Source: Pardosa pseudoannulata
Taxonomy: Eukaryota > Arthropoda > Arachnida > Araneae > Lycosidae
Assembly: GCA_032207245.1 (NCBI GenBank)
Contig: CM063508.1
Location: 125,327,228-125,391,227, forward strand
Direction: 5' to 3'
Length of the DNA: 64,000 nucleotides
Part shown: positions 25,286 through 37,162 of the stretch, one piece after another
Numbering within the stretch: the first letter of the stretch is position 1
Layout of the letters: every line of letters starts with the position of its first letter
The notes under the pieces: generated by a model
What the model was told of the DNA's origin: nothing
The model's database searches: none
Seen by the model: only the letters and a program-made list of their open reading frames with translations
Translations under genes and position numbers: made by a program

Positions 25286-28200
25286 TATCTATCTAGTTAT
25301 ATCTCCCTTATAAAGCTATCAGGAATGTAAAGTTAAAGTAAATATCTCAAAAAGATATTTATTTAATGGATGGACTCCTAGCATTGCCATTGTCTAAAAA
25401 GCTCTCCTGCTTTTCTTTTAGAGAATAACATCCGTGCTCTCAGTGAAACAGATTTGCTTCAAGTCATTACCTCTAAATGAGTTCACATTTTGCTTTGATA
25501 GTTTCCCTGGATTTTTTTCCTTTTTTTTTTGGCAATAAAACATGTCTTTAGAGAATAAGACTTTTCCTTTCTTAACAATGTCATTGAACTGTTAAAATTT
25601 TACATATTATTTAAGAATACATCTCATACTCATATATGGACTGATTCTGTTGCCTGCCTGTAAGTAAACTTATTAAAAGAGTGTTAAGGTGGCATATTTG
25701 AGATAATTTATTAATGTTGAAAAATGTGTTGAACTTTTAAAATATTTATGTCTATTACGACACAGTAACTTGACCAAAAGCACAACTAAGCTGTGCAAAA
25801 TAAAGAGTTGTGTTTTATATTTTCATTTTCAGCTTTGTATGGATTGGTACTTCTGTATTTTGTTTTATTTGCCAAATTAGTACAACTTTTACGCTCGAAA
25901 TTTCTGTGTTGTGTTTATGTAAAAGTATCCATGCATTTGTGTTTCTTACTTTTAAACTACCTTATCAAGTGGGAAGGCTTTGATTCCCCTGCGTTGCTGT
26001 GCTCGAATTTTAGGAATGATACTGTGTGTTTCATCGTTCTTGAATTAAGTATTTCAAGAGAATCATGCTGCACTATGTGAATAGCATCACTTACATGTGA
26101 AATGCTTCTTACATCTTAACTTTTCATCGCTAATATTGACTAAATCTTTCAGATGAACTGTTACTGAAATTACATCATTTTCCCCTATTAAACGTTATAC
26201 GTGATACGTGGAATTAGAGAAACAAAGTAATGCATTACAATGCTCTTTCTTAGAAAAAAATATTTAAAAAAAGTGTTGATTGTATTTTTGGATGTACATA
26301 ACTCTTTATTGCTATAATGTGAGAGAAATAATGTTACATTACCATGAAATTAGAAGCTATTAAGAATTATTCATCTGAAAACCAAGACCAGGTTTGAAAG
26401 AATCTAGTTAACCCATGCAGCCATTTCAAATAGTTAGTTTATTTTGTCAAGACTGTATTTTAAGTCATTTTTTTTCCACTGAGTATATAATTTTGTAAGA
26501 CAGTGAATAAATTTATGGCATTATAAAGTATTTGGAAATATACGACCAAATACTCATAGTTTATATCAATATCAATGCAGATAATACAAATTTATCAAAC
26601 TTAACGAACATTTTTTCTAGCTGTACATGCACATATACATAAATATTCATTGAAATTACAGCTTGGTTAAAAAATTTAAGCATAGATGAGGATTTTACCT
26701 AATTGTGTTTTTTAGTGCATGTTTTTCACAAATATTTCATCCAAATAGTATTTATACATTTATTAATTATCATGTCAGTAATATAATTTACTAAAATTTA
26801 CGCCAAATAAAAATTCTTTCAACCTTAAAGTAAGAAAATAAGTATACTTAAGATCGCATTATCAAAATGTCTTGTTTCACTGCAAGATATAAACTGAATC
26901 AAAACTGTTTGAATGAAACTATGTGAATGCATTGATATCATACAATTCTTTTAGATGTACTTACAAAGTAACGATATAAAATCTGGTCTTAAGGTTTTCC
27001 AGATGAACCAGTATACAATTTGTATATGTGAGTTAGAATTTTTAAAGATAAATATCTATTTATTTTCTTATGATATAGTACTGAAATGTTAACGTTAGTA
27101 CTTCTTTTTTCCGATGAACTTGACGGATTCAGTGTTGTGTATCTATCTCCATCTCAAGTGAAATTATGTATCTCTATGCCATTCACAAAACTGGAATTGA
27201 CTGTTATTGACTATTTTTGTTTACAGCTGTAATGATTTTTGTCTCAAAAAGTTGACGAGCCTTTTATAAGTTGGATAAGAATGCAGATAGAGTTTGCAAC
27301 ATTTACCTAATTTTGTTATTTATTAAACGAATGCTGTCAAAACGTTCGTCTCTAAGAGATAGTCACGTTAACATGCGTGTGCTATGTATGATATATTGTC
27401 GTTGTGCTGTTTAAAAACCAAAAAAAGTCGCCAGACTCCGACTGTAGTTCTAATTACGAGTAGAAATGCAGGCAGGCCATTAAGAATGAACAAACTTCCT
27501 AGACGTTTATTCTTTTCCATGCGGACCATCTACTGCAGAGTTTATTTGTTTGTCTTTTTAGGAAACTATGAATGTTAGAATTATTTTCAAAACAGAACAA
27601 GTATGCAGACCGTCTGGCAATGAAAAAAGTATTTTGATTTTAGTTAATTCAGTTTTGCAGCCTTGATATTCCCGATGCCCTTTCACAAAGCAAAACTTTG
27701 TTATAGATATTATATTGACTTTAGTATGAGTCACTATTTCCCCTTGTTTAATCTAAGTTCAACTTGAAAAGTATGATACCACTTTTTATTATTTCATTTT
27801 GTAGCCAAACATTTTATGACTTTCGTTAAAGTTTCAAGAAATCAAGACTAAAAGTAGCCTAAAAATTATGGTCAAATTGAGTTTATATATTGTTTAATAT
27901 TTTTAAAATTTAAAAGCACAAAAAATAATTCCATATGTTTGGTACAGTCAATATCAGATGATTGTACATAGTTTATTTATAAGACTCACAAGGCTTAAAT
28001 AAAAAGACTTTTAAAGTTAAATTAAATTTTATCTCTTTAAAAAAGTTTGCGAATATATTTGTTGAAAACCTTTATAAATATATATTTTTAAACAATGACA
28101 TAAAAATGATGGAAATACAAATTTTCCGATTTCTATAAAAATATTTAAAAACTCTTTTCTAAATTATTAAACTAATATTTTTCTATTTGCATTTATTAAG

Positions 28201-28511
28201 TGAGATTACAATTGAATTTATTGTATTTCAGTTAAGACATATATCTTGTAATGGTGAAATGGTGAACTAAGTATAAAATGGTACTAGAGTTTTAACAATC
28301 CTTTTAAATATTAAACCAGTTCTTAAGAAATTATTTAAATCTCAAGCTCTATTTTAAGATTGTAAATTTTTCATGCTTTCCAAAGTTTACTTTAATTCTA
28401 TTTGATATGCTTCATTATTTGCTCAAATGTTATACAATCAATGGAGAAATATACTTTAAAAATTCTAAAATAATTATCCAAAAACAGAGCAGAAAACAGA
28501 TGTCACAAGTA
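25286..28511. other. Unannotated AT-rich stretch
   Basis: No recognised repeat or RNA. It contains one speculative exon candidate, 25833-26080, listed separately. ORFs such as 27384-27578 have no recognisable features. Confidence 0.5.
25833..26080 (+). other. Speculative terminal exon (hydrophobic), phase-compatible with 2535-2710
   Basis: A good acceptor (tattttcattttcag, ending 25832) opens a frame starting CT. Joined to the single leftover G of the exon at 2535-2710 it gives GCT and stays open to a TGA at 26078-26080. The predicted peptide begins LYGLVLLYFVLFAKLVQLL, a hydrophobic segment such as a GPI-anchor tail or membrane segment would need. No sequence motif confirms it, the intron would be 23 kb, and acceptor-like AGs are common in AT-rich DNA. 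Confidence 0.12.
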
Positions 28512-28515
28512 TTAA

Positions 28516-28625
28516 CCCTTAATTTGACTAAGTCTGGCCGCTACACCGGACATGCATATTTATAACTACTATATAACATGTCAGTGTTCGCCACAGAGGA
28601 CATTTATTATCTCAAAAATGGAAAA

Positions 28626-28715
<90 letters not shown>

Positions 28716-28803
28716 TATTTTACAGAGTTCTTAAAGTCTATACAGACATGGGAAAATAACAGAAATTAAAAAATATTTGAAAAGCATCTTGTCAAATTAA
28801 GAG
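28516..28803. mobile_element. TTAA-flanked MITE with internal (AT)n
   Basis: The ends are CCCTTAATTTGAC and GTCAAATTAAGAG, inverted repeats matching at 12 of 13. They are directly bordered by TTAA at 28512-28515 and 28804-28807. TTAA duplication is the hallmark of piggyBac-type integration. The 288-bp body has no coding capacity and holds an ~83-bp (AT)n tract at 28629-28711. Confidence 0.8.
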
Positions 28804-28807
28804 TTAA

Positions 28808-30158
28808 GGAACTTGTTTAGAATAGCCCAATAAGCAATTTCTTTCCTTATTTCTATCAAAATAATAAAAAATAGATTTGTTTTGGATATCGTATAGTCTT
28901 GTTTATATAGACCCACATCGTCATTTAATAAACCTACTATTTCTAATAAGCATAGTACATAACTATCGACTTATTTGCCTTTGTTTTCAAGTCAATTCTT
29001 CCACAGAATATTATCCAACGTCTTTCCAAGAACTCCGATAAAAGTTCTAGATATCTTGCATACTAGATTAAGCAAGACTGATGCAATGTACAACTATGAT
29101 GCTACAGGTCGTAGTCTGGCGATTGTAAGATTGGAGATTTGGTGCAATATATGTAAAAATTTAGTTTCATGAACAAAGATAATGTAACTGTTGCTTATGT
29201 CGGAGGTCTTCCCAGCTTTGTAACATTTGTCCTGCCTGAAATATGAAACTATTTTATGGAATGCTTTGACACAAAAAAAAGAGCAATATCCGTCTTTCGA
29301 GTGTGCACTTAGAACCACAATCCTTAGGGTAGGCGTTCAAATGATACCAAGATTGGTAAAATTCTCTGTTTCATGATTCTCATTGTTATGTATAAATTGT
29401 CAAATCAAGCGGAGAAGCTTTATCTGTTGTACCTGCACTACTTGAGAATAGCTGTCGTACCGCTGAAAAGTTCCCAAGCTGTTGTGAACACTTTTGCAAA
29501 TCAAATAATCACGCACGAATTGTTGACGTTGTGTTCTTTCTTAAAAAAAATATCTAACGTGGTTCTTAAGAGTTGTATGAATCTGCTTGACAGTGAAGTA
29601 TAGATAGAGCTTCTTAGAGACAACTGAGTAAATTTACTACGCATTTTAAAGTATTCTATAGTTCTTTTGCACTGCTGAGAATAATGCAGTCTCTTCTGAA
29701 GATTGTCTTACATAGTAGGATACCTAAAAGGAAGGATAGAATTCTTTTCTGAAATGCATAGCAAACTTACCCGACAAATGAATGCTAAATGTGCTTTATC
29801 ATACTTCATATAACACAGTGCCAGTGTTTGAATTTCCTACTAGTGGTTGAAATTATGCCTTTAAATTGCTGTTCTCTGTCAAAAAAAACTATTAAAAATT
29901 GTGTGGCTTTACTGTGAAATTCAACCGCAAAAAAAGTAACAAAAGAAAATGTACATTTTCTTTCTTTGTTTCTTCGATAAATTTTTAATTCCATCTATGT
30001 TCTGCATCGGAATCTTGTCTTAAATTATATATAACAAAGAGTAACATATCTCTACTTGTGTAGCAACTGAAACATATCATTCTAAGAAATAATACTTTCA
30101 TAAATAATTAGGCAGATATCACTTATTAGAAATAAAAATTATAAGATCCCAAGCTTCT
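28808..30158. other. Unannotated AT-rich stretch
   Basis: No recognised feature. The overlapping ORFs at 28975-29172 (+) and 29094-29318 (-) are unremarkable. Confidence 0.6.
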
Positions 30159-30159
30159 G

Positions 30160-30665
30160 GTCTTTCTGTTTCTGTCTTTAACTTTACTCTAATTTCTAAG
30201 ATAGTATTTAGTGTGTTCTTGAATATTTAGATTCATTAATTTCCTAAACAGTTGCTTGAAATATGAAGCGTTTTCTTGAAGTAAGTACAGTTTGTAAATT
30301 AAGAACACACAAGTATATTTTTTATCAATTTCAGTTTTACATCAGAGCCTGTGTTTCATTCTAATTTTTAACATAATTTCCACCAACATCAATGCATTTT
30401 TTGTGTTGTTGTTCTGGTCTTTATGTTTCTGTCTTTAACTTTACTCTAATTTCTAAGATAGTATTTAGTGTATTCTTGAATATTCAAATTCCTCAATTTC
30501 CTAAGCAGTTGCCTGAAATATCAGGCGTGTTTTTAAGGTAAGTACAGCTTGTAAATTAAGAACACACAAAAATATTTTTTATCAATTAATAGTTTTACAT
30601 GAAAGCCTGTGCTTCATTCTAATTTTTAACATAATTTCCACCAACATCAATGCAATTTTTGTGTT
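30160..30665. repeat. Two-copy tandem repeat, ~252 bp unit
   Basis: 'ctttaactttactctaattt' and 'ctaagatagtatttagtgt' open each copy. 'agtacag.ttgtaaattaag' and 'ccaccaacatcaatgca' close it. The unit includes the tail end of a mariner transposase on the minus strand, so the duplication followed or carried a mariner fragment. Confidence 0.9.
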
Positions 30666-30702
30666 GTACCAGCTTTTGAGTTGCATCCTCATAAACATCT
30701 GC
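30619..30702 (-). pseudogene. Mariner transposase C-terminal tail
   Basis: Minus-strand frame ADVYEDATQKLVQ, then HKNCIDVGGNYVKN and a stop. This is the conserved end of mariner transposases, where a helix ending in K-L/V-…-KCI is followed by D-x-x-G-x-YV-x-K. Only 27 codons remain in this frame. The previous 252-bp unit carries a second partial copy near 30380-30405. Confidence 0.7.
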
Positions 30703-30770
30703 CGACTGGCAATGTACTAGCTTAAAGTTTTTCTTTTGGGCTTTTAAGTCAATATTTTCGGTCTCTAACA

Positions 30771-31130
30771 TGAAACAAACTTAGCAATGACATTGAGAGT
30801 TGTAATTTCATTCATTGGGTCCGCGTAGAAATTAGCTTACAAACTGGAAAGTGACATCGCATGAGACAAACTTACGATGGCACCGTAAGGCCTTGGAGAT
30901 TAGTTTATTCGGTCCACATAGAAATTAATCTACAAACTGGAAAGTGACATCGCATGAGACAAACTTACGATGACACTGAAAAGCGTTGGAGATTAGTTTA
31001 TTGGGTTCACGTAGAAATCAAGTTACAAACTGGAAAGCAGCATTAGACAATACAAACTCACAATGAAATTGGAAAAGCGTTGGAGTTTGATTCATTGGGT
31101 TCTAGATTTACAATCTAGAAAGTGTCATGT
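30771..31130. repeat. ~93-bp tandem repeat, cluster 1 (about 4 units)
   Basis: Units carry 'gacaaacttacgatg', 'gttggagattagtttatt', 'cacgtagaaat' and 'acaaactggaaagtgacat'. Spacing is about 93 bases. The cluster ends in 'gagtttgattcattgggttc', then 'gatttacaatctagaaa'. Confidence 0.88.
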
Positions 31131-31892
31131 ATGGAAACTTTCAGGTGTGTGCTATATACGGGATATAATTTTCGTCTTTTTTTTTCTGAAAAAACAGGGC
31201 ACACGTTATACATGAGTATTACGGTTATTACTGCTAAATTTTAATTCCTTGTTAATCATTTAATGGAATTACAGTCGGAATCCATTCACGTAACCCGCTA
31301 ACGAATCTTTATTTTCCTTTCCTGTCTCTTATCTGCTGTGATTTTCTCTTTTTCTTTCATATAAGTTTCTTTGGCAATATTCAAACTTTCTTCTGGTTTT
31401 AAAAAACCATTTGATCCCAAGTTTAAAAATTTATATCGGAGTAGCATGCACGCAATTTTAAAATTACACGCCTAAGTTTGAAAAATTTTTTTCAGATGAT
31501 CTTGTTAGCTGACTCATCGGTAATCCATTTTCATGCCATTACTATTTTTATGGTAATGGAGGATGAAAGCAATATTACTTTTCATCTTCTAACACAAATT
31601 TAGATTCTGTTATTAAGGAGTTACTAGATTGCCATAAAGGTTGCTTTTACTGCTGATTCCTTGTTCACATCATTTGCTTCCTCTGTAATCTCCAAATAGG
31701 AATTTGATAAATTACCTTCGAGATAGAGGGGAAATATGAACTAATTAAACGCCAGTTTTTTCCTAACTATATCTTTTAGATCAGTTGTTTTCAATATTTA
31801 CATTAATACGCCTAAATATCTTTTATTTTTAATAGGTACATAATGTAAACAAAAAATTATACTGAAAAATACTTTTATTCATCTTTGTAAGC

Positions 31893-32155
31893 ATTTAGCA
31901 ATGACATTGAAAGAAAGTTGGAATTTGATTCATTAGGTCCACGTAGAGATTAGTTTACAAACTGGAAAGTGACATCCATGAAAAAAACTTACGGTGACAC
32001 TGAAGAGCGTTGGAGATTAGTTTATTGGGTCCACGTAGAAATTAATTTGCAAATTGGAAAGTGACATTGCATGAGATAAACTCACTATGACATTGAAAAA
32101 ACATCGGAGTTTGATTCATTGGGTTCAAGATTTACAATCTAGAAATAACTATCTA
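31893..32155. repeat. ~93-bp tandem repeat, cluster 2 (about 3 units)
   Basis: Same unit and same terminal block 'gatttacaatctagaaa' as the cluster about 1 kb upstream, in the same orientation. The two clusters flank 31140-31890, which holds no recognised feature. A direct-repeat duplication of the array end is the simplest reading. Confidence 0.88.
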
Positions 32156-32422
32156 GAAAAAGCCTGTTTCAGGCCAAGTCTATCACATCAAGTTTCCTCC
32201 ACTTGATTCTGTTTGAATAATAACCTATTATTTGAATAGGTTTGTCAGGTTATTTATTGAACTGGTTTACCTCTGCTCTACACCAAACTTGCTGATTTTT
32301 GAGAGGTCGCGTACAACACCACGTATTATTTTTGCTTATGCTTTTCTTTCTCATTATGATTTCTAACAATGTTCTTTACCTACCCTATAAGTTTGTTGCC
32401 AATATTATGGGACACCCTATAC

Positions 32423-32905
32423 CAGGGATGGACAAACTGTTTCGGCCGCGGGCCAGAAGTTGAAAGAAAATAAGTTTGGTGGGCCAAGATAAATTTTTCT
32501 AAAATTTTAAAAACAATATATAAGTACCTAACGGTTTAAATACGTTAATGAGATGAATGAAATTGAGATTTCATTTTTAAAAGTTCCTTATATTGAAGTT
32601 CAAAGTGAGATGTACTGATTTTAAGGAACGATGCTAAATGCTCATCTGTCAGTCTACTTCTGAAATTATTCTTTCTAAGGTTCAAAGTTGAAAACACTTG
32701 TTCACATATAAGAAGCAAGTATACCGCTGATCTTCTGGGAGTGGGATAATAAATTTGGGATATAATATTTAAGCAAAGTAGAAAAGGAGATGGATATATA
32801 ATGTTTAAATATATATTTCTTTTAATTTGCCTCGAACCGGCAACTTAAAATTCTATCCGCGGGCCGGATAAAACCTTCCGATGGACCGTAGTTTGCCCAT
32901 CCTTG
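32423..32905 (-). mobile_element. hAT deletion derivative with perfect 8-bp target duplication
   Basis: The left end is CAGGGATGGACAAACTG and the right end CAGT/AGTTTGCCCATCCTTG, forming inverted termini. CCCTATAC occurs immediately outside both ends (32415-32422 and 32906-32913), the 8-bp duplication expected of hAT. Subterminal GC-rich blocks (ggccgcgggccag, atccgcgggccgg) are also in inverted orientation. The interior keeps the 3' part of a transposase frame on the minus strand. Confidence 0.95.
32545..32844 (-). pseudogene. hAT transposase C-terminal (dimerisation) region
   Basis: An uninterrupted minus-strand frame of 99 codons before the stop. It contains SAVYLLLICEQVFSTLN and then RSRLTDEHLASFLKIS. 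These are the hallmark of the hAT C-terminal dimerisation domain: a CEQ-x-FS-x-LN helix followed by K-x-R-S-R-L-T-D-E-HL. The frame ends at a natural stop (TAA at 32545). The N-terminal zinc finger and catalytic core are absent and no start codon opens the frame, so the element is non-autonomous. The intact motif suggests the deletion is not very old. Confidence 0.88.
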
Positions 32906-33023
32906 CCCTATACAATACCTAGAAATCCATTGGCTTAAACTATTTGACGATAAATTTTATCATATTTGACCTTCTTTTAGTAATAATAAAAATTTATTAA
33001 CACTAGATTTACAGATGTTGATC

Positions 33024-33450
33024 ATATACCTATTTTTACTGAAGTGATCCAATTTGATTCGAACAAGAAAATTGAAGTTTTTTGCAAAGAAAATAGTTTC
33101 AAATTAATTTAAATAAAATGTTTATTATCAAACAATTCATGGAAAACATTTGTTACACATAAAATCTGTTTTTGAAACATATTTTTTGAAAATATTTCTA
33201 TTACATTTAGAACAATTTGGTTTCTGCATCTGTTTCTTTTGCATGATTGTTGAACTTGACAATTCTTCCGTGCGTCCATGGAAGTGTTCTCGACTTCTCT
33301 ATATTTACTTCTTAGCTCTTCAGCCAATTAGAAAATAAAATCTGGACAGTTTCCAAGACCTGATAGGACCAATAAATTTCATCTATGCAATTAACTGTTA
33401 AACCATTCTGTGAGTAAAATTGGCTCACAACCGTGAAAATAGGTATACCA
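33024..33450 (-). mobile_element. Possible TIR element with Cys-rich minus-strand remnant
   Basis: 'atacctatttttac' near 33026 and 'gtgaaaataggtat' near 33433-33446 form an inverted pair. Between them the minus strand has an ORF (33109-33327). In a shifted frame it also has a Cys-rich C-SKC…MCNKCF pattern like the zinc-binding tail of piggyBac transposases. No TTAA flanks were seen, so the assignment is weak. Confidence 0.3.
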
Positions 33451-33561
33451 CATTTGATTATGCAAAATAAAGGGGTCTGCGGAGAAGAGAAATGAAAGTT
33501 TACATATATTTTATTCCTTAACTAAAAACTAACGTATGTTTTTGAAAAGTGATATAAAAGT

Positions 33562-33711
<150 letters not shown>

Positions 33712-33714
33712 GAT

Positions 33715-34368
33715 CAAATTTTTAATGCGTCAAATTAGTCGCATAAAAATTCCGTAAGAGTTTTTAAGTCCGTAAATGTAGTGTTAAAGAAAGATGTTAT
33801 ATTTTAGTCTCACAGAACGTTTCTTCTTTTGCCGTTTGCAGAGTTTCTAAAGAGATAGTTATATAAAATATGCAGTTTTACGTATAAATTGTTTATGTTC
33901 GGGTCATTTCCTTTAGCTTTCAAGCAACAGGAACGTTTAGCAATTAAAGCAACTAAATGCCCATACCCTTACGAGTATATTAAAAATTTATTTTATTTAT
34001 CTTAGCAGGATGATGGAACATATTAAATACAAAACGTACTGTTCACATAAATTGTTAATAATGAAAAGAATATCATCTTTCTCCACAGTAATTGTAGGTT
34101 CATAGCAAAATAAACAAACCTTTGCGATATTTACCATGTAAAAGTAACCTCATAATGAAATTTTTCATAACCTCTCTGCAATCAATAACTTTCAACTCTT
34201 CATGATCCTAAATCTGTTCTTCTAAACTAATTGGATTCTTTTTAGATTGCGATTTTATTTCTCACCAGTGAGAATTTAGATTAGATTAGAAGTAAAGAAT
34301 ATCCAGTTTTTGTAAAGAGTTTTAAGATACATGTTCTTGTTGTTTGTTTATGATAGTTAAAACTATTT
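33715..34368. other. Unannotated AT-rich stretch
   Basis: No recognised feature on either strand. Confidence 0.6.
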
Positions 34369-34372
34369 TTAA

Positions 34373-34606
34373 CCCTTTCGTGGGCCGTGGGATGATTTCT
34401 TCCCACCTACACGATCTTATAAAACACACCTGTGGGAAGCGCAAAACCCATTCTAATATATTGATCTTGTTATTGGAATGACGGGAAGACTAATCCCCAC
34501 TTCGGTTTTTCGCTGTCATCTATTGTTCGATTGATTGAATAAAATTAGCTGTTCTGTTTTGAAAGTTTAAAAATGTGGAGTGAGAAATAAAGGGCCCACT
34601 AAAGGG
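34373..34606. mobile_element. TTAA-flanked MITE, 234 bp
   Basis: The ends are CCCTTTCGTGGGCCG and GGGCCCACTAAAGGG, inverted repeats matching at 13 of 15. TTAA sits on both sides (34369-34372 and 34607-34610). No coding capacity. The CCC-start and TTAA flanks fit piggyBac-type mobilisation. Confidence 0.85.
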
Positions 34607-34907
34607 TTAAAATATTTATATTCATAATGAATTCAAAATTCCTCCTGGTTTCTATTTTCTTACAAAATCTTTCATTTATCGTCCGAAAAAACATATCACC
34701 TACAAGCAACTTTAAGCTGGAGATTTTATTTAGTTTCCCGCCTTATCATATCGTTTTTAATTATTATCGTAAATACAAGGGACTTTCAAGATTCGTTTTC
34801 TAATTTTATTTAATTAGTTTTGGTAATTTTACTTTAATTCTAAAAAATAAGAACTTTTTTTATAAAAAAAAGAACTTGTTTCAAAAATTTTAAAAATTTC
34901 TTACACA

Positions 34908-35069
34908 TAAGGCGATTTCTAGCAGTAGGGCAAATTCTCAAATTATGACAATTCTGGCTTTAATTTCAAATTGAAGGGCAGTTTATTGTTTATCTATTGG
35001 CTGTTGTAAACATGAAAATGAATGGGAAGGGCATTATAGTAGTTCGTGACGTTGCGACAGATTGCCTTA
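34908..35069 (-). mobile_element. 160-bp MITE family ('TAAGGCGATTT'), copy 1
   Basis: Begins TAAGGCGATTT and ends AGATTGCCTTA, which are imperfect inverted ends. The interior blocks are 'agcagtagggcaaattct', 'gacaattctggcttta', 'cagtttattgtttatctatt' and 'gtgacgttgcgaca'. Three more copies lie at 36736, 40401 and 59096. Orientation is arbitrary; this copy and the one at 40401 have the same direction. Confidence 0.88.
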
Positions 35070-35307
35070 TTGTGCTCTGACATACAGCAACACAAAGGGG
35101 GTATAAGCAATAACTATTAGATATAGTCCGCCACGTATTTGAATTTTTTAAAAGTATCAATAAACATAAGCCAGGGGATTGAATTTTGAAAAAAAAGGTT
35201 AATCAATGTTTAAAAATTTCTGTTTCAAATTTTGATAAATACTAAATGAAACAAACAACAAAGGAAAAAGTATATAGAGTTTCATCGTAAGTCTATAATG
35301 TGGTACC

Positions 35308-35776
35308 ACTGAAGAATAGGGTGCCCCTTGGCAAATTTGGCGAAATTATTGGCGATGTTTAATAAAACACAAAGATATTCCATCTGAAAATTGTATCCCT
35401 TTGTTTTTAAGTGACTTTAATGGATGTAGAGTGCGTCATAGTAATAGAATTATATACTTTTATTTAATTAACCAAAACCACTTAGAAAGCGGGTATTTAT
35501 GTTTATGAGCATATCATTCCTTTAAAATTTATGGAGCCACCAGATCTAAATTATTAAAAATTAGCCATAATGAACCATTAATTGTTCCTTACATTTTATT
35601 TTTTAAGCATTACTCTCATTTAATATATAAGAAATGGGTACCATAAGGAGAGCTGGATACAAATATAATGTTAATTAAAATATAGATGCAGATTGTTTGG
35701 AAGATCAGGAGAAAATGCTAAGCTACCATGCTCAGAGCTTTATCGCCAAGTTGGCGGGAGCACCCTGTACTTCAGT
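35308..35776. mobile_element. MITE with ~35-bp TIRs, 469 bp
   Basis: Left 'actgaagaatagggtgcccc' then 'ttggcaaatttggcga' is inverted at the right end as 'tcgccaagttggcgggagca' then 'ccctgtacttcagt'. The arms mismatch at several places. The interior is AT-rich without an ORF. The superfamily is uncertain; CAGGGTG-like ends with TA nearby suggest Tc1/mariner. Confidence 0.7.
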
Positions 35777-36735
35777 CAAGCACTATAATGTATTTACTGT
35801 GAAAATATGAAATCAGTATGTGCAATATTTTTTATTTGCAGTGCTTGCAAGCTGAAAAACATCATTTTCAACAAAATGCATTACATAAGTTTTTATATAT
35901 TTTTTTTAAACTATGTTATTAAATGCGAAGATTATAATGTTTTAAAGGTTCTAATTCGAATATTTAAGTGGGGTTTGTTTTAAGTGTTTCAAAAACGTCT
36001 AGGGACTTTAAAAATGTAAACGTCAAAAAATAAAAATTTAGAAGATTTACAGGTGATGTGTTCCTTCAAATAATGAACTCTTGAATAATTTCGCCAATTA
36101 TGATCATACTGATATCGCTAATAAAAGAAGACCTAATGACATCTTTGTTAAAGAAATTATCTTTTTGTGTCGTTTTAAAATTATAAGAAAACCCCGAAAA
36201 TCATTACAGATATTAAAGAATGAAAACAAAAATTAAAACCTTTAAAATATAAAAAATATATACAAAACTTGTGTTAAATCAGTCATCTGATCTATCACTT
36301 ACATCTACTTTTTCAGCTTTTACTATAAAAACTTTTATTGGTCATTGATATCAAATTCGAATCCGAGGTTTTATCAAAACTACTCATTCTCATGTGAATG
36401 TCCGATGTGAACGGATGCCTCCGCCCACAAAAATATCGAGTAGTTGCATTCTTAAACTGTCTTCTTAGTTATTTCGTACTCCTAACACACGAATTCATTT
36501 TTATTTATCCTTTCACATCTTTTTAGCTGTTTATTTCTCTTGAGGTCTGTAATTACATGCTCACTGAAAGAAATCTCAGGTTTGAAGGGCTAGACCTCTT
36601 TAATCATGTTAACAGACATCCTGAGTGTTATGTTAGATGATGATGAAAACACCAACGTTGCTACAAATGCAGGGTAGATAATCAAATCCTTAACAGACAT
36701 ATTTCTCTGCAACCGTTACCTGTAGACATATACTA

Positions 36736-36896
36736 TAGAGAAATTTGTCGCAACGTCACGAACTACTATAATTTTCTTCCCATTCATTTTCATGTTTACA
36801 ACAGCCAATAGACAAACAATAAACTGCCTTTTCGTTTGAAACTAAAACCAGAATTGTCATAAATTGAGATTTGCCCTACTGTGTGAAATCGCCTTA
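36736..36896 (+). mobile_element. 160-bp MITE family, copy 2 (inverted to copy 1)
   Basis: Reads 'agaaatttgtcgcaacgtca' through 'cagccaatagacaaacaata' to 'gaaatcgcctta'. It is in opposite orientation to copy 1, 1.67 kb away, so the two form a long inverted repeat around 35070-36735. Confidence 0.88.
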
Positions 36897-37140
36897 TTGG
36901 TTACAAAAATGTTTCAACTAGGATAAACATTTTGTGCTAGTTTTAATTTTTTTAATTTAATTTTACAAAAATTTCAAAATCTAACTTTTTTTATATATTT
37001 TTCTTTTCTTGTCATTACATTAAGAAAAAATCAAACTTTCCCTAAGAACAGCTACACAAAAAGTTCCATTTCCTTGAGATAAAAATTTACCGAAATATTT
37101 CAATTGAATGTTTTTAAAAATTTAAAGATTGTTTTTATCG

Positions 37141-37162
37141 TTTTTTTTTTTTTTTTTTTTTT
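37141..37162. repeat. Poly-T run
   Basis: An uninterrupted homopolymer of 22 T on the + strand, equivalent to poly-A on the minus strand. No LINE or processed sequence was recognised beside it. Confidence 0.9.
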
